64,000 nucleotides of DNA, from positions 1 to 64,000 of the forward strand of contig NZ_JACBYS010000011.1 of the NCBI RefSeq assembly GCF_013408245.1, written 5' to 3'. Positions 1-8,926 of the stretch are shown here, one piece after another (the first letter of the stretch is position 1; each line of letters opens with the position of its first letter). A program made the position numbers and the translations under genes. Source of the DNA: Duganella sp. 1224 (GTDB lineage: Bacteria > Pseudomonadota > Gammaproteobacteria > Burkholderiales > Burkholderiaceae_D). Below the pieces are notes generated by a model. The model was not told where the DNA came from, made no database searches, and was given only the letters and a program-made list of their open reading frames with translations.

Positions 1-185
1 TCACTCAAAATACTGACAGTATTTCTTGTTGAGCATTTAATGCTTTTTGTTGCAGCATCAAACGCCCACATTTATCGACTGTAATTTTTTAAAGATCTTC
101 TCTTTTCTATCGCTGCGAAGCGTTGTGTTCAGCAGCAGAGGAACGAGATTATGGGGGATGCTGTGCCAGCCGTCAACCCCTCAAG

Positions 186-197
186 TAAAATACTCGC
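186..197 (+). promoter_or_regulatory. Candidate -10 element placed for a leaderless start
   Basis: TAAAAT at 186-191 sits only six bases before the ATG at 198. That would put the transcription start on or next to the start codon. No good Shine-Dalgarno sequence lies in front of this ATG. The -35 match is poor, so this is a weak call made from spacing alone. Confidence 0.25.
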
Positions 198-1670
198 ATG
201 TCTATTTTACTTACCACCCTCAACGCCCGTTACACCCACGCTTCGCTGGGCCTGCGCTACCTGCTGGCGAACATGGGCGAACTGCAGCCGCAGACGCGCT
301 TGCAGGAATTCGTCATCGGCGCCAAGACCACCGAGATCGTCGAGCGCATCCTGGCACATGCGCCGCGCATCGTCGGTTTCGGCATCTATATATGGAACGT
401 GGAGGAGACCGCCAAGGTGGTGGCCATGCTCAAGCGCGTGGCGCCGCAGGTGACGGTGGTGCTGGGCGGGCCGGAGGTGTCGCACGAGACCAATGAGCAG
501 GAAATCGTCCGGCTGGCCGATTACGTGATCACCGGCTGGGGCGACGTGACCTTCCCCAAGCTGTGCGGCGAGATCCTGCACGGCCCCAAGCCGCTGATGA
601 AGGTGCATGCCGGCGTGCAGCCGCCGATAAACGAGATCAAGCTGCCCTATTCGCTCTACACCGACGACGATATCAAGAACCGCACCTTGTATGTGGAGGC
701 CTCGCGCGGCTGCCCGTTCAAGTGCGAGTTCTGCCTGTCGGCGCTGGACAAGACAGCCTGGCCGTTCGCGCTGGAGACCTTCCTGGCGGAGATGGAGTCG
801 CTGTACCAGCGCGGCGCGCGGCTGTTCAAGTTTGTCGACCGCACGTTTAATCTGAATATCAAGACCAGCCTGAAGATCATGCAGTTCTTCCTCGATAAGC
901 TGGAGGCGCATCCGGACGACCCGGTCTACGCCCACTTCGAGCTGGTGCCGGACCATCTGCCGGATGCACTGAAAGAGGGCATCAGCAAGTTCCCGCCAGG
1001 GGCGTTGCAGTTCGAGATCGGCATCCAGAGCTTTAATCCGGCGGTGCAGACGCTGGTGAGCCGCAAGCAGGATAACCAGAAGGCGGCCGATAACATCCGC
1101 TGGCTGACCACGCAGTCGCACGCGCACATGCACGTGGATCTGATCGCCGGTTTGCCGGGCGAGACGGTGGAGAGTTTCGCGGAGGGCTTTAACAAGTTGT
1201 GGGCATTGCAGCCGCACGAGATTCAGTTCGGGATTCTGAAGCGGTTGCGCGGCACGCCGATCATCCGGCATACGCAGGAATTCGGCATGGTGTATGACCC
1301 GTATGCGCCTTATACCATCCTGGCCAACCGCGATATCGACTTTGCAACCATGCAGCGGCTGGTGCGCTTTGCGCGTTATTGGGATCTGGTGGCGAACTCG
1401 GGACGCTTCGCGCATACGCTGCCGGTGCTGCTGGGCGATGCGCCGTTCCAGCGGTTTATGGCGTTTTCGGATTGGCTGTACGCTAATACGGATGCGACCC
1501 ATCGGATTGCGCTGGAACGGCTGGTGGGCTTGGTGGCGCGTTATCTGCAGACGTTGGGGATGGACCAGGGGGCGGCCGAGGCTTTGTTGGGCAGCGATTA
1601 TTCCGCGGCCAAACCCAAACCCGCCGAGACCCCGGCCCCCAAGCGCCAGGCCCGCAGACTGGCCGCGTGA
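198..1670 (+). CDS. B12-binding domain radical SAM protein (DUF4080 type)
   Basis: 490-residue protein. The N-terminal ~130 residues look like a cobalamin-binding Rossmann domain, with segments such as VLGGPEVSHE. A radical SAM core follows, with the cluster motif CPFKCEFC at Cys172, Cys176 and Cys179, which would bind the [4Fe-4S] cluster and S-adenosylmethionine. The C-terminal third matches the architecture of the DUF4080 family, whose substrate is not known. The tail is Pro/Ala/Lys-rich and probably disordered. The ATG at 198 begins directly at the conserved MSILLTTLNARYTHAS segment, so I took it as the start. The gene stands alone and is followed by a palindromic repeat. The fold is clear; the reaction cannot be stated from sequence. 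Confidence 0.9.
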   Translation: MSILLTTLNARYTHASLGLRYLLANMGELQPQTRLQEFVIGAKTTEIVERILAHAPRIVGFGIYIWNVEETAKVVAMLKRVAPQVTVVLGGPEVSHETNEQEIVRLADYVITGWGDVTFPKLCGEILHGPKPLMKVHAGVQPPINEIKLPYSLYTDDDIKNRTLYVEASRGCPFKCEFCLSALDKTAWPFALETFLAEMESLYQRGARLFKFVDRTFNLNIKTSLKIMQFFLDKLEAHPDDPVYAHFELVPDHLPDALKEGISKFPPGALQFEIGIQSFNPAVQTLVSRKQDNQKAADNIRWLTTQSHAHMHVDLIAGLPGETVESFAEGFNKLWALQPHEIQFGILKRLRGTPIIRHTQEFGMVYDPYAPYTILANRDIDFATMQRLVRFARYWDLVANSGRFAHTLPVLLGDAPFQRFMAFSDWLYANTDATHRIALERLVGLVARYLQTLGMDQGAAEALLGSDYSAAKPKPAETPAPKRQARRLAA

Positions 1671-1696
1671 GGCTTCTACCCCGCACACCGCAAGCA

Positions 1697-1726
1697 GGGG
1701 TCTGACCCCGTACGGGGTCAGACCCC
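1697..1726. repeat. 30-bp perfect palindrome, copy 1 (GGGGTCTGACCCC family)
   Basis: A perfect palindrome whose half-site reads GGGGTCTGACCCCGT, beginning 27 bases after the stop codon of the radical SAM gene. Identical copies lie at 8875-8904 and 53367-53396. Between stop codon and palindrome is a CCCGCAC motif that also precedes the other two copies when they are read in the direction of their upstream gene. It resembles REP-type repeats mobilised by RAYT transposases, but no transposase is visible in the window. It could act as a 3' hairpin. Confidence 0.9.
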
Positions 1727-1836
1727 ACGGCTTTAAAGGGTTTCGCGACTTGATGGCCCCACCTTTAGAGCGAGGCAGCGCACCCCGGACCGACGCGCTG
1801 GTGGCGGCCCGGGCCAATCTCCCTTAAACTTGCACC

Positions 1837-2949
1837 ATGCCTACTGCCCATGAGCCTACCCTGACCCTGAATGCCGGCGCCGTCGCCGCGACCGGCACTT
1901 GGCAGGTTCACGCGCTGGCCCAGGGCAAGGCCATGGCCACCATCTCCGCGTTCCTCAAGTCGCTCAAGGGCGACCACCTGAAGTGGGACCTCACCGCTGT
2001 CGACAGCATGGACCACATCGGCGCCCAGCTCCTCTGGAACGCCTGGGGCAAGACGCGTCCGGCCCACCTGCAGCTGGCGCCGGAGCTGGAGGAGTTCTTC
2101 AAGCGCCTCGAAGCCACCGGCCCGCTGGAACTGCCGCGCAGCCGCCAGCATCGCCTGACGCTGGTGATGAAGCTGGGTTTTGCCATGCTGTTGTTCTTCG
2201 AGCATCTGGCCGGCCTGGTGCGCCTGATCGGCCAGGTGGTGCTGGACATGGGCCGCTTCCTGCGCAATCCGCTGCGCGGTCCATGGAAGGAGATCTCGGC
2301 CAATATCTACCACGCCGGCTTTCAGGCGCTGGGCATCACGGCGCTGGTCGGCTTTCTGATCGGCGTGGTGTTCTCTTACCTGTCGGCGCAGCAGTTGCGC
2401 AACTTCGGCGGCGACGTCTTCCTGGTCAATCTGCTCGGCATGAGCATCATCCGCGAACTGGGCCCGCTGCTGGCGGCGATTCTGGTGGCCGGCCGCTCCG
2501 GCTCGTCCATCACCGCGCAACTGGGCGTGATGCGCGTGACCGAGGAGCTGGACGCCATGCTGGTGATGGGCATTTCGCACGGCTTCCGCCTGATCCTGCC
2601 CAAGGTGCTGGCACTGGCCATCGCCATGCCGCTGCTGGTGATCTGGACCGATACCATCGCGCTGCTGGGCGGCATGCTGTCGGCGCGGCTGGAGCTGAAC
2701 CTGTCGCCGCAGTACTTCCTGCTGAAACTGCCGGAAGCCGTGCCGCTGGCCAACTACATGATCGGCATCGGCAAGGGCACCGTGTTCGGCATGCTGATCG
2801 CGCTGGTGTCCTGCCACTTCGGCCTGCGCATCAAGCCGAACACCGAAAGCCTGGGGCGCGGCACCACCACCTCGGTGGTGACGGCGATTACCGCCGTGAT
2901 CCTGGCCGACGCGGTGTTTGCCATCGTCTTCAGCGGCGTGGGGTTCTGA
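1837..2949 (+). CDS. MlaE-family lipid ABC transporter permease with N-terminal STAS-like domain
   Basis: 370-residue inner-membrane permease of the MlaE/YrbE family. The first ~90 residues (LKWDLTAVDSMDHIGAQLLWNAW) resemble a STAS domain, a fusion seen in a subset of these permeases. Roughly five hydrophobic segments follow, with the family signature around LGPLLAAILVAGRSGSSITAQLG and the MRVTEELDAM segment. It is expected to work with the ATPase (2949) and the MCE protein (3791) to move phospholipid or another lipid between the two membranes. The stop codon overlaps the ATPase ATG by one base, which indicates translational coupling. This is the first gene of a five-gene operon. Direction of transport and substrate are unknown. 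Confidence 0.92.
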   Translation: MPTAHEPTLTLNAGAVAATGTWQVHALAQGKAMATISAFLKSLKGDHLKWDLTAVDSMDHIGAQLLWNAWGKTRPAHLQLAPELEEFFKRLEATGPLELPRSRQHRLTLVMKLGFAMLLFFEHLAGLVRLIGQVVLDMGRFLRNPLRGPWKEISANIYHAGFQALGITALVGFLIGVVFSYLSAQQLRNFGGDVFLVNLLGMSIIRELGPLLAAILVAGRSGSSITAQLGVMRVTEELDAMLVMGISHGFRLILPKVLALAIAMPLLVIWTDTIALLGGMLSARLELNLSPQYFLLKLPEAVPLANYMIGIGKGTVFGMLIALVSCHFGLRIKPNTESLGRGTTTSVVTAITAVILADAVFAIVFSGVGF

Positions 2950-3791
2950 TGAGCGAACACGACAGCACCTGCGGTCCGGGCACCGGCGAGCTGACGCTGG
3001 ACGGCAGCGTGCCGGTGGTCGAGATCACCGGCCTGTGGACCAAGTACGGCCGCACCGTGGTGCACCAGGACCTGAACCTGGAAATCGAACAGGGCGAGAT
3101 CCTGTCCATCGTCGGCGGCTCGGGCACCGGCAAGACCACGCTGGTGCGCCAGATGCTGGGGCTGGAGCGGCCGGCGCGCGGCTGCGTGCGCGTGTTCGGC
3201 GAGGACATCAGCGAGATCGACTCGGCCCAGCTGCAGCAGCTGCGCAACCACTGGGGCATGCTGTTCCAGCAGGGCGCGCTGTACTCGGCGCTGACGGTGT
3301 TCGACAACATCGCCCAGCCGATGCGCGAGCTGCACGTGCTGCCGGAGGACCTGATCCACGACGCCGTGCTGCTGAAGATGAACATGGTCGGCCTCGGTCC
3401 CGAGCAGGCCAACAAGATGCCGTCCGACCTGTCCGGCGGCATGGTCAAGCGGGTGGCGCTGGCGCGCGCGCTGGCGCTGGAGCCGAAGCTGCTGTTCCTG
3501 GACGAGCCGACCGCCGGCCTCGATCCCGACCTGTCGGAGGCGTTTGTGACGCTGATTAAATCGCTGCACCGCGAGCTGGGCCTGACGGTGGTGATGGTGA
3601 CCCACGACCTCGACACGCTGTTCGCACTGTCCACCCGCATCGCCGTGCTGGCGGAAAAACACGTGATCGCGCTCGGCCCGCTGCGCGATCTGCTGAAAGT
3701 AGACCATCCGTTCATCAAAGAGTTCTTCCTCGGCGACCGCGGCCGCCGCGCGCTGGAAGCGCTGGACGACAAAAACCAAACGGAGCACTGA
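2949..3791 (+). CDS. MlaF-like lipid transport ABC ATPase
   Basis: 280-residue ATP-binding protein. Walker A (GGSGTGKTT) lies near residue 55, the ABC signature LSGGM at 161 and Walker B LLFLDEP with Asp185/Glu186, followed by the D-loop and a switch His in VTHD. This is a complete, apparently active nucleotide-binding domain of the MlaF/Ttg2A type. The ATG shares its first base with the permease stop codon and replaces a much longer open frame that begins inside the permease gene. Its own stop overlaps the MCE gene ATG at 3791. It should energise the permease encoded just upstream. Confidence 0.93.
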   Translation: MSEHDSTCGPGTGELTLDGSVPVVEITGLWTKYGRTVVHQDLNLEIEQGEILSIVGGSGTGKTTLVRQMLGLERPARGCVRVFGEDISEIDSAQLQQLRNHWGMLFQQGALYSALTVFDNIAQPMRELHVLPEDLIHDAVLLKMNMVGLGPEQANKMPSDLSGGMVKRVALARALALEPKLLFLDEPTAGLDPDLSEAFVTLIKSLHRELGLTVVMVTHDLDTLFALSTRIAVLAEKHVIALGPLRDLLKVDHPFIKEFFLGDRGRRALEALDDKNQTEH

Positions 3792-4729
3792 TGGAAAATC
3801 GATCCCATGCCCTGACCACCGGCTTTTTCACGATCACGCTGCTGATCGCGGCCATCCTGTACGGCCTGTGGTTCAACCGCGACCGCGTGCAGCGCACGCC
3901 GTACGTGATTGCCACCGCGCAGGCGATTCCCGGTCTCAATCCGCAGGCGCCAATCCGCTACCGCGGGCTGGAGGTGGGCCGCGTCGGCGGCATCGCCTTC
4001 GATCCGCAGGTGGCCGGCCAGATCCTGGTGACGCTGAACATCAACACCGACGCGCCAATCACCACCACCACCTTCGCCTCGCTGGGCTACCAGGGCGTGA
4101 CCGGCATCGCCTTCATTTCGCTCGATGACGACAAGGTCGGCTCGCCGCGCCTGCCGTCCAGCGCCGACCATCCGGCCCGCATTCCGCTGCGCCAGGGCTT
4201 CTTCGACCAACTGGAGAAGCGCGGCAAGGAGATCCTGTCGCAGACCGAGGAGGTGACGCGGCGCCTGAACGAGCTGCTTAGTCCCGAGCACCAGCAAACC
4301 ATCCTGGGCGCGTTTGCCGATGTCAGCACGACGGCGCAGAAGTACCGCGAGCTGCCGGAAAAGCTGCAGCCAACCATCGACAAGCTGCCGGCGCTGGCCG
4401 ACCAGACGCAGAAGACGCTGCATTCGGTGACCGCGCTGGCCAACGACGTCAACCAGCTGACCACCAGCCTGCAGGCCAAGGGCGGGCCGATTGACCGCAT
4501 CACCACCCAGGTCGAGCGCATCGGCGGTTCGGTCGACGCGGTGGCCGGCGGCATTGAACTTGACACGCTGCCGCAGGTCAATTCGCTGTCGGACGACACG
4601 CGCGCCTCGATGCGGGCGCTGCGCAAGACCATGAACAAGATTAACGATCGTCCGCAAAGCCTGATCTTCGGCGCGCCCGGCACCCCGCCGGGTCCGGGGG
4701 AAGATGGCTTTGCCGCACCGACCAAATAA
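3791..4729 (+). CDS. MlaD-like MCE-domain protein
   Basis: 312 residues. One N-terminal transmembrane helix (about residues 10-28, FFTITLLIAAILYGLWF) is followed by a single MCE domain (about 40-120; IRYRGLEVGRVGGIAF is typical). A long helical C-terminal region without further MCE repeats ends in a Pro/Gly-rich tail. MCE proteins form hexameric rings in the periplasm that hold lipid for the partner permease. This protein is longer than E. coli MlaD (about 180 residues) and closer to PqiB/YebT-like or mycobacterial MCE proteins with a helical barrel. It overlaps the ATPase stop codon, and the lipoprotein gene follows 11 bases later. Confidence 0.92.
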   Translation: MENRSHALTTGFFTITLLIAAILYGLWFNRDRVQRTPYVIATAQAIPGLNPQAPIRYRGLEVGRVGGIAFDPQVAGQILVTLNINTDAPITTTTFASLGYQGVTGIAFISLDDDKVGSPRLPSSADHPARIPLRQGFFDQLEKRGKEILSQTEEVTRRLNELLSPEHQQTILGAFADVSTTAQKYRELPEKLQPTIDKLPALADQTQKTLHSVTALANDVNQLTTSLQAKGGPIDRITTQVERIGGSVDAVAGGIELDTLPQVNSLSDDTRASMRALRKTMNKINDRPQSLIFGAPGTPPGPGEDGFAAPTK

Positions 4730-4740
4730 GGGATTACGAG

Positions 4741-5364
4741 ATGATGAACTCCGCCATCCGCAACTGTCTCGCGCTGGGCGCGGCCGCGCTGCTGCTGGGC
4801 GCCTGCGCCACCAAGGGCGTGCCGACCTCGCAATTCGATTTCGGGCCGCTGCCGGCGCCATCATCGGCGGCGGCGCCGTCCAACGCCAGCGGCATCGGCG
4901 CCATCATCGTGGCCGACGTGACCGGGCCGGCGGCGCTGGACACCGAGCGCATGCACTACCGGCTGCTGTATTCGGACGCGCGGCAGTCGCGTCCCTACGC
5001 CTACAACCAGTGGACCAGCACGCCGGCGCAGCTGCTGACCCAGCGCATCAAGGCGCGCCTGGCGCAGGCCGGCGTCAAGGTGCTGGCCACCACCGACGCC
5101 GCCGCCAGCGCGACCGTGTTGCGCATGGAGGTCGAGGATTTCGCGCAGAATTTCGATACGGCCACCAGCAGCCAGGGTGTGCTGCGCCTGCGGGCGTCGG
5201 TGTTCCGCAATCACAAGCTGGTGGACCAGAAGACGTTTGACCGCAGCGCGCCGGCGCCGAGCGCCGACGCGGCCGGCGGCGCGCGCGCCCTGGCCGACGC
5301 CAGCGACGCCGTCGCGGCCGACATGCTCAGCTGGCTGGCGGCGCTGCCGCCGTCGAGGGAATGA
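4741..5364 (+). CDS. ABC-type transport auxiliary lipoprotein (PqiC-like)
   Basis: 207 residues with a lipoprotein signal peptide ending in the lipobox LLGAC (Cys22). The mature part fits the ABC-type transport auxiliary lipoprotein family (DUF330/PqiC), which bridges an MCE protein to the outer membrane. Its place directly after the MCE gene supports that role. Two adjacent ATG codons (4741 and 4744) could start it. The end overlaps the VanZ-type gene by four bases, so the whole set is probably one transcript. Confidence 0.85.
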   Translation: MMNSAIRNCLALGAAALLLGACATKGVPTSQFDFGPLPAPSSAAAPSNASGIGAIIVADVTGPAALDTERMHYRLLYSDARQSRPYAYNQWTSTPAQLLTQRIKARLAQAGVKVLATTDAAASATVLRMEVEDFAQNFDTATSSQGVLRLRASVFRNHKLVDQKTFDRSAPAPSADAAGGARALADASDAVAADMLSWLAALPPSRE

Positions 5365-6638
5365 CGGACGACGCGCCAGCCGCGCCCACGCCGCCGCCGC
5401 CTCCGGCCGCGATCGGTGAGGCCGGAGCCGTATCGGGCGGGGCAGGCGCCGTATCGGACGGCGCCGGCGATGCCGCGGCGACGGCGGCCGGCGGCGCGCC
5501 AGGACGGCCGCCGCTGGCGCCGGCCACGCGCTCCTCGCCGATCACGCGCGCGGCGCTGCTGGCCTATCTGTTCCTGATCATCTACGCCAGCTGGTTCCCG
5601 TTCACCGGCTGGCACAACCAGGGCCTGTCGCCGTTCCTGTTCCTGCAGACGCTGAAGATGCCGCGCTGGTGGACCATGTTCGACGCCGTCACCAACGTCA
5701 TCGGCTACATCCCGCTCGGCACGCTGATCGTCTACGCGCTGTACCCGCGCGTCAAGGGCCTCTGGGCGCTGCTGATCGCCGCCCTCGGCGGCGCGCTGGT
5801 GTCGGGCACGATGGAGGCGGTGCAGACCTACCTGCCGACCCGCGTGTCCTCCAACCTGGACTTCTACACCAACGCCATCGGCTGCGCGCTGGGCGGCGTG
5901 ATCGGCATGCTGACCGTGCGCCGCCTGCTCGACCAGAGCGAACTGCAGCGCCTGCGCCAGGCCTGGTTCGCGCCGCACGCCAGCCAGGGCCTGGTGCTGC
6001 TGGCGCTGTGGCCGCTGGCGCAGATCTACCCGCAGAACTTCCTGTACGGCCTGGGCCAGATCCTGCCCATCCTGTCCGACTGGCTGTCGCAGCTGCTCGA
6101 CATGGAGGTCGACCTCGTCAGCCTGATCCGCCCCGACGTCGACCTGACCGTCGAGCAGTACTGGCTGTCGGAAACCATCATCACCGCCTGCGGCATGGTC
6201 GGCGCCGGCCTCACGCTGCTGTGCCTGCTGCGCAAGCCGGCCCCGCGCGGGCTGCTGGTGTCGGCCATGATCGCCGCCTCGGTGCTGGTCAAGGGCCTGG
6301 CGACGGCGCTGCTGTTCTCGCCGGAAAACGCCTTCGTCTGGGTCACCCCGGGCGCCGAGGGCGGCTTCCTGATCGGCGCCATCATGCTGGCCGGCCTCAG
6401 CTACGCGCCGCACGTGGCCCAGCGGCGGCTGGCGGTCACCACCCTGCTGCTGGGCCTGGCGATCATCAACACCACGCCGGCCAACCCGTATTTTGTGGCC
6501 ACTTTGCAAACATGGGTGCAGGGCAAGTTCCTGAACTTCAACGGCGCCGCCCAGTTCCTGTCACTGCTGTGGCCGTTCTTCGCGGTCTGGTTCCTGTGGC
6601 TGCCGTCCCACAAGCTGAACGCCGCCAAGGTATCATAG
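5361..6638 (+). CDS. VanZ-family membrane protein
   Basis: 425 residues. A Pro/Ala/Gly-rich cytoplasmic leader of about 55 residues precedes a membrane region with about eight hydrophobic segments. The first half holds the VanZ-like domain (YASWFPFTGWHNQG, then FDAVTNVIGYIPLGTLIVYAL). VanZ proteins are linked to low-level teicoplanin resistance in Gram-positives, but the role of the proteobacterial members is unknown. The start overlaps the lipoprotein gene by four bases, tying it to the lipid transport operon. An envelope role is therefore a reasonable inference and not more than that. Confidence 0.85.
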   Translation: MTDDAPAAPTPPPPPAAIGEAGAVSGGAGAVSDGAGDAAATAAGGAPGRPPLAPATRSSPITRAALLAYLFLIIYASWFPFTGWHNQGLSPFLFLQTLKMPRWWTMFDAVTNVIGYIPLGTLIVYALYPRVKGLWALLIAALGGALVSGTMEAVQTYLPTRVSSNLDFYTNAIGCALGGVIGMLTVRRLLDQSELQRLRQAWFAPHASQGLVLLALWPLAQIYPQNFLYGLGQILPILSDWLSQLLDMEVDLVSLIRPDVDLTVEQYWLSETIITACGMVGAGLTLLCLLRKPAPRGLLVSAMIAASVLVKGLATALLFSPENAFVWVTPGAEGGFLIGAIMLAGLSYAPHVAQRRLAVTTLLLGLAIINTTPANPYFVATLQTWVQGKFLNFNGAAQFLSLLWPFFAVWFLWLPSHKLNAAKVS

Positions 6639-6665
6639 CGGCTACGATTTCCTGAAGGTGATGCC

Positions 6666-6983
6666 ATGAGCGATACCCCCTACTTCAAACACCACGTCTT
6701 CTTCTGCATGAACAAGCGTGATGACGGCCGCAACAGTTGCGGCGACCACGGCGCGGAAGCGGCGCAAAAGCACGCCAAGAAGCGCTGCAAGCAACTCGAC
6801 ATCAACGGCCACGGCAAGGTCCGCATCAACCAGGCCGGCTGCCTGGACCGCTGCGAGGAGGGCCCGGTGATGGTGGTCTACCCGGAAGGCACCTGGTACA
6901 CCTACGTGGACACCAGCGACATCGATGAAATCATCGACAGCCACCTGGTCAACGGCAAAGTGGTCGAACGTCTGAAAATCTGA
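6666..6983 (+). CDS. Thioredoxin-like [2Fe-2S] ferredoxin
   Basis: 105 residues of the (2Fe-2S) ferredoxin domain family related to the NuoE fold. Four cysteines have the expected layout: FFCMNKR, NSCGD and the pair AGCLDRC. They should ligate one [2Fe-2S] cluster. The partner is unknown. It is preceded by a fair ribosome site (GAAGGTG) and followed after two bases by the alpha/beta hydrolase gene, so the two are probably co-transcribed. Confidence 0.88.
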   Translation: MSDTPYFKHHVFFCMNKRDDGRNSCGDHGAEAAQKHAKKRCKQLDINGHGKVRINQAGCLDRCEEGPVMVVYPEGTWYTYVDTSDIDEIIDSHLVNGKVVERLKI

Positions 6984-6985
6984 AC

Positions 6986-7654
6986 ATGAACAAGAGCGAA
7001 AAATTTACCCTGGCCGGCGGTGCCGGCCAGATGGAAGGCGTCCTCGATTACCCGGCGGACGACGTCGCGCCGCGCGGCGTGGCGCTGGTGGCGCACCCGC
7101 ATCCGCTGTACGGCGGCACCATGGACAACAAGGTGGCGGTGACGCTGATGCGCACCTTCGTCGGCCTCGGCTACGTGGTGGCGCGCATCAACTTCCGCGG
7201 CGTCGGCCAGTCGGCGGGCGTGCACGACCATGGCCAGGGCGAAACCGACGACATGGCCATCCTGCACCAGTGGATGACGGAAAAATTCCCGGGCCTGCCG
7301 GTGACGCTGTCGGGCTTCTCGTTCGGCACCTATGTGCAGTCGCAGCTGGCGCAGCGCCTGGCCGCCGCCGGCACCCCGGCCGAGCGCCTGGTGCTGGTGG
7401 GCGCCGCCGCCAAAAAATGGGCGATGGCCGACATCCCGGCCGATACCATCCTGATCCACGGCGAGCAGGACGACACCATCCCGCTGGCCGACGTGCTCGA
7501 CTGGCTGCGTCCGCAGGACATTCCGGTCATCGTCATCCCCGGCGCCGACCACTTCTTCCACCGCAAGCTGGGCCATATCAAGAGCTGGGTCACGCGGCTG
7601 TGGGGCGGCGCCGGCTTAACCGGGGCTGAAACGGACACCGCAAGCGCCGATTAA
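6986..7654 (+). CDS. Alpha/beta hydrolase (COG2945 type)
   Basis: 222 residues. The segment VAHPHPLYGGTMDNKV and the nucleophile elbow GFSFGTYV (GxSxG, Ser about residue 112) are typical of small dienelactone-hydrolase-like esterases of COG2945. The acid Asp is probably in ILIHGEQDDTIP and the His in IPGADHFFHRK, giving a complete catalytic triad. No signal peptide is visible, so it should be cytoplasmic. It starts two bases after the ferredoxin gene. The natural substrate cannot be told from sequence. Confidence 0.88.
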   Translation: MNKSEKFTLAGGAGQMEGVLDYPADDVAPRGVALVAHPHPLYGGTMDNKVAVTLMRTFVGLGYVVARINFRGVGQSAGVHDHGQGETDDMAILHQWMTEKFPGLPVTLSGFSFGTYVQSQLAQRLAAAGTPAERLVLVGAAAKKWAMADIPADTILIHGEQDDTIPLADVLDWLRPQDIPVIVIPGADHFFHRKLGHIKSWVTRLWGGAGLTGAETDTASAD

Positions 7655-7659
7655 GCCTC

Positions 7660-7665
7660 TATAAT
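7660..7665 (+). promoter_or_regulatory. Consensus -10 box before the D,D-carboxypeptidase gene
   Basis: TATAAT lies 35 bases ahead of the ATG at 7701, in the gap after the hydrolase gene. No clear -35 hexamer is present at 17 bases, so strength is uncertain. Confidence 0.4.
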
Positions 7666-7700
7666 TATTGCGCTTTTAACTTACCACCGAACACGATCAC

Positions 7701-8846
7701 ATGAAGAAAATTATCGCGGCACTGGCCACCAGTGTGATGTTGATGACCTCGGCCGTGGCGCAGACGCTGCCGGCCCCGACCATCGCCGCCAAGTCCTGGC
7801 TGCTGCTGGACGCCACCAGCGGCCAGATCATCGCCTCGCAAGACCCCAATCAGCGCATCGAGCCAGCCTCGCTGACCAAGATCATGACCGCCTACGTGAC
7901 CTTCACCGCGCTGCGCGACAAGAAGATCACGCTGAACCAGATGGTCAACGTCTCCACCAAGGCGTGGAAGGTGGATACCAGCTCGTCCAAGATGTTCATC
8001 GACCCGGCCACGCCGGTCAGCATCAACGACCTGCTGTACGGCCTGATGGTGCAGTCGGGTAACGACGCCGCCGTGGCGCTGGCGGAAGCCGTGGCCGGCG
8101 ACGAGTCGGCCTTCGTGGTGATGATGAACAAGGAAGCCCAGCGCATGGGCCTGACCTCGACCCACTTCGCCAACCCGCACGGCCTGCCGTCGCCGGAAAA
8201 CTATTCCACCGCGCAAGACCTGTCGGTGCTGGCCAAGCGCGTGATCCTGGACTTCCCCGAGTTCTACAAGATCGACTCGGTGAAGAGCTTCACCTACAAC
8301 AAGATCACCCAGCAGAACCGTAACCGCCTGCTGTGGCTGGATCCGACCGTGGACGGCATGAAGACCGGTCACACTGAGGCGGCCGGCTATTGCATGATCG
8401 CGTCGGCCCACCGCCCGAACGGCGCCGGCGAGCGCCGCCTGATTTCGGTGGTGCTGGGCACCTCGTCCGACCAGGTGCGCACGCAGGAGAGCCAAAAGCT
8501 GCTGAACTGGGGCTTCCAAAACTTTGACACGGTCAAGCTGTACTCGAAGGGCCAGCCGATCGCGACGCCGGAAATCTGGAAGGGTTCCAAGAGCAACGTC
8601 AAGATCGGCTTCGCCCAGGATGTGCTGGTGACGGTGCCGAAGGGCGTGGCAGGCAAGATGAAGCCGGCGCTGGAGCGCAAGGACCCGCTGGTGGCGCCGT
8701 TGGCCGAGAACAGCCGCGTCGGCACGCTGAAGATGGTGGTCGATGGCAAGCCGATGCTGGAGCTGCCGGTGGTGGCGCTGGAGACGGTGGAACAAGCGTC
8801 GATCTTCGGCCGCGCCTGGGACTCGATCCGCCTCTGGCTGAAATAA
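7701..8846 (+). CDS. dacC: D-alanyl-D-alanine carboxypeptidase (PBP5/6 family)
   Basis: 381 residues with a cleavable signal peptide (cut near AVAQT). The serine-peptidase triad of S11 penicillin-binding proteins is complete: SLTK (Ser57/Lys60), SGN (from Ser119) and KTG (221-223). The C-terminal third is the PBP5-type beta domain, and the end (WDSIRLWLK) looks like the amphipathic membrane anchor. It removes the terminal D-Ala from peptidoglycan pentapeptides in the periplasm. Whether to name it dacA or dacC is uncertain; the family is not. Confidence 0.95.
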   Translation: MKKIIAALATSVMLMTSAVAQTLPAPTIAAKSWLLLDATSGQIIASQDPNQRIEPASLTKIMTAYVTFTALRDKKITLNQMVNVSTKAWKVDTSSSKMFIDPATPVSINDLLYGLMVQSGNDAAVALAEAVAGDESAFVVMMNKEAQRMGLTSTHFANPHGLPSPENYSTAQDLSVLAKRVILDFPEFYKIDSVKSFTYNKITQQNRNRLLWLDPTVDGMKTGHTEAAGYCMIASAHRPNGAGERRLISVVLGTSSDQVRTQESQKLLNWGFQNFDTVKLYSKGQPIATPEIWKGSKSNVKIGFAQDVLVTVPKGVAGKMKPALERKDPLVAPLAENSRVGTLKMVVDGKPMLELPVVALETVEQASIFGRAWDSIRLWLK

Positions 8847-8874
8847 AGTAACGTAAAAACCCTGCCCCCGCCGA

Positions 8875-8904
8875 GGGGTCTGACCCCGTACGGGGTCAGA
8901 CCCC
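8875..8904. repeat. 30-bp perfect palindrome, copy 2
   Basis: Identical to the palindromes at 1697 and 53367. It lies between the convergent dacC and EAL-HDOD genes. Relative to the EAL-HDOD gene (minus strand), the order is stop codon, AACCCGCACGGCG, then the palindrome, the same arrangement as at copy 3. It is a hairpin in the 3' untranslated region of one or both genes. Confidence 0.9.
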
Positions 8905-8926
8905 GATGCCTCACGCCGTGCGGGTT

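Noticed and set aside
207..1817. Long open frame of 536 codons on the minus strand opposite the radical SAM gene
   Set aside because: Composition is Arg/His/Gln-rich as expected for the complement of GC-rich coding DNA; the plus-strand protein has clear motifs.
1899..2948. Plus-strand open frame leading into the MlaF-like ATPase from inside the permease gene
   Set aside because: It is the wrong frame of the permease; ATPase similarity starts only at the ATG at 2949.
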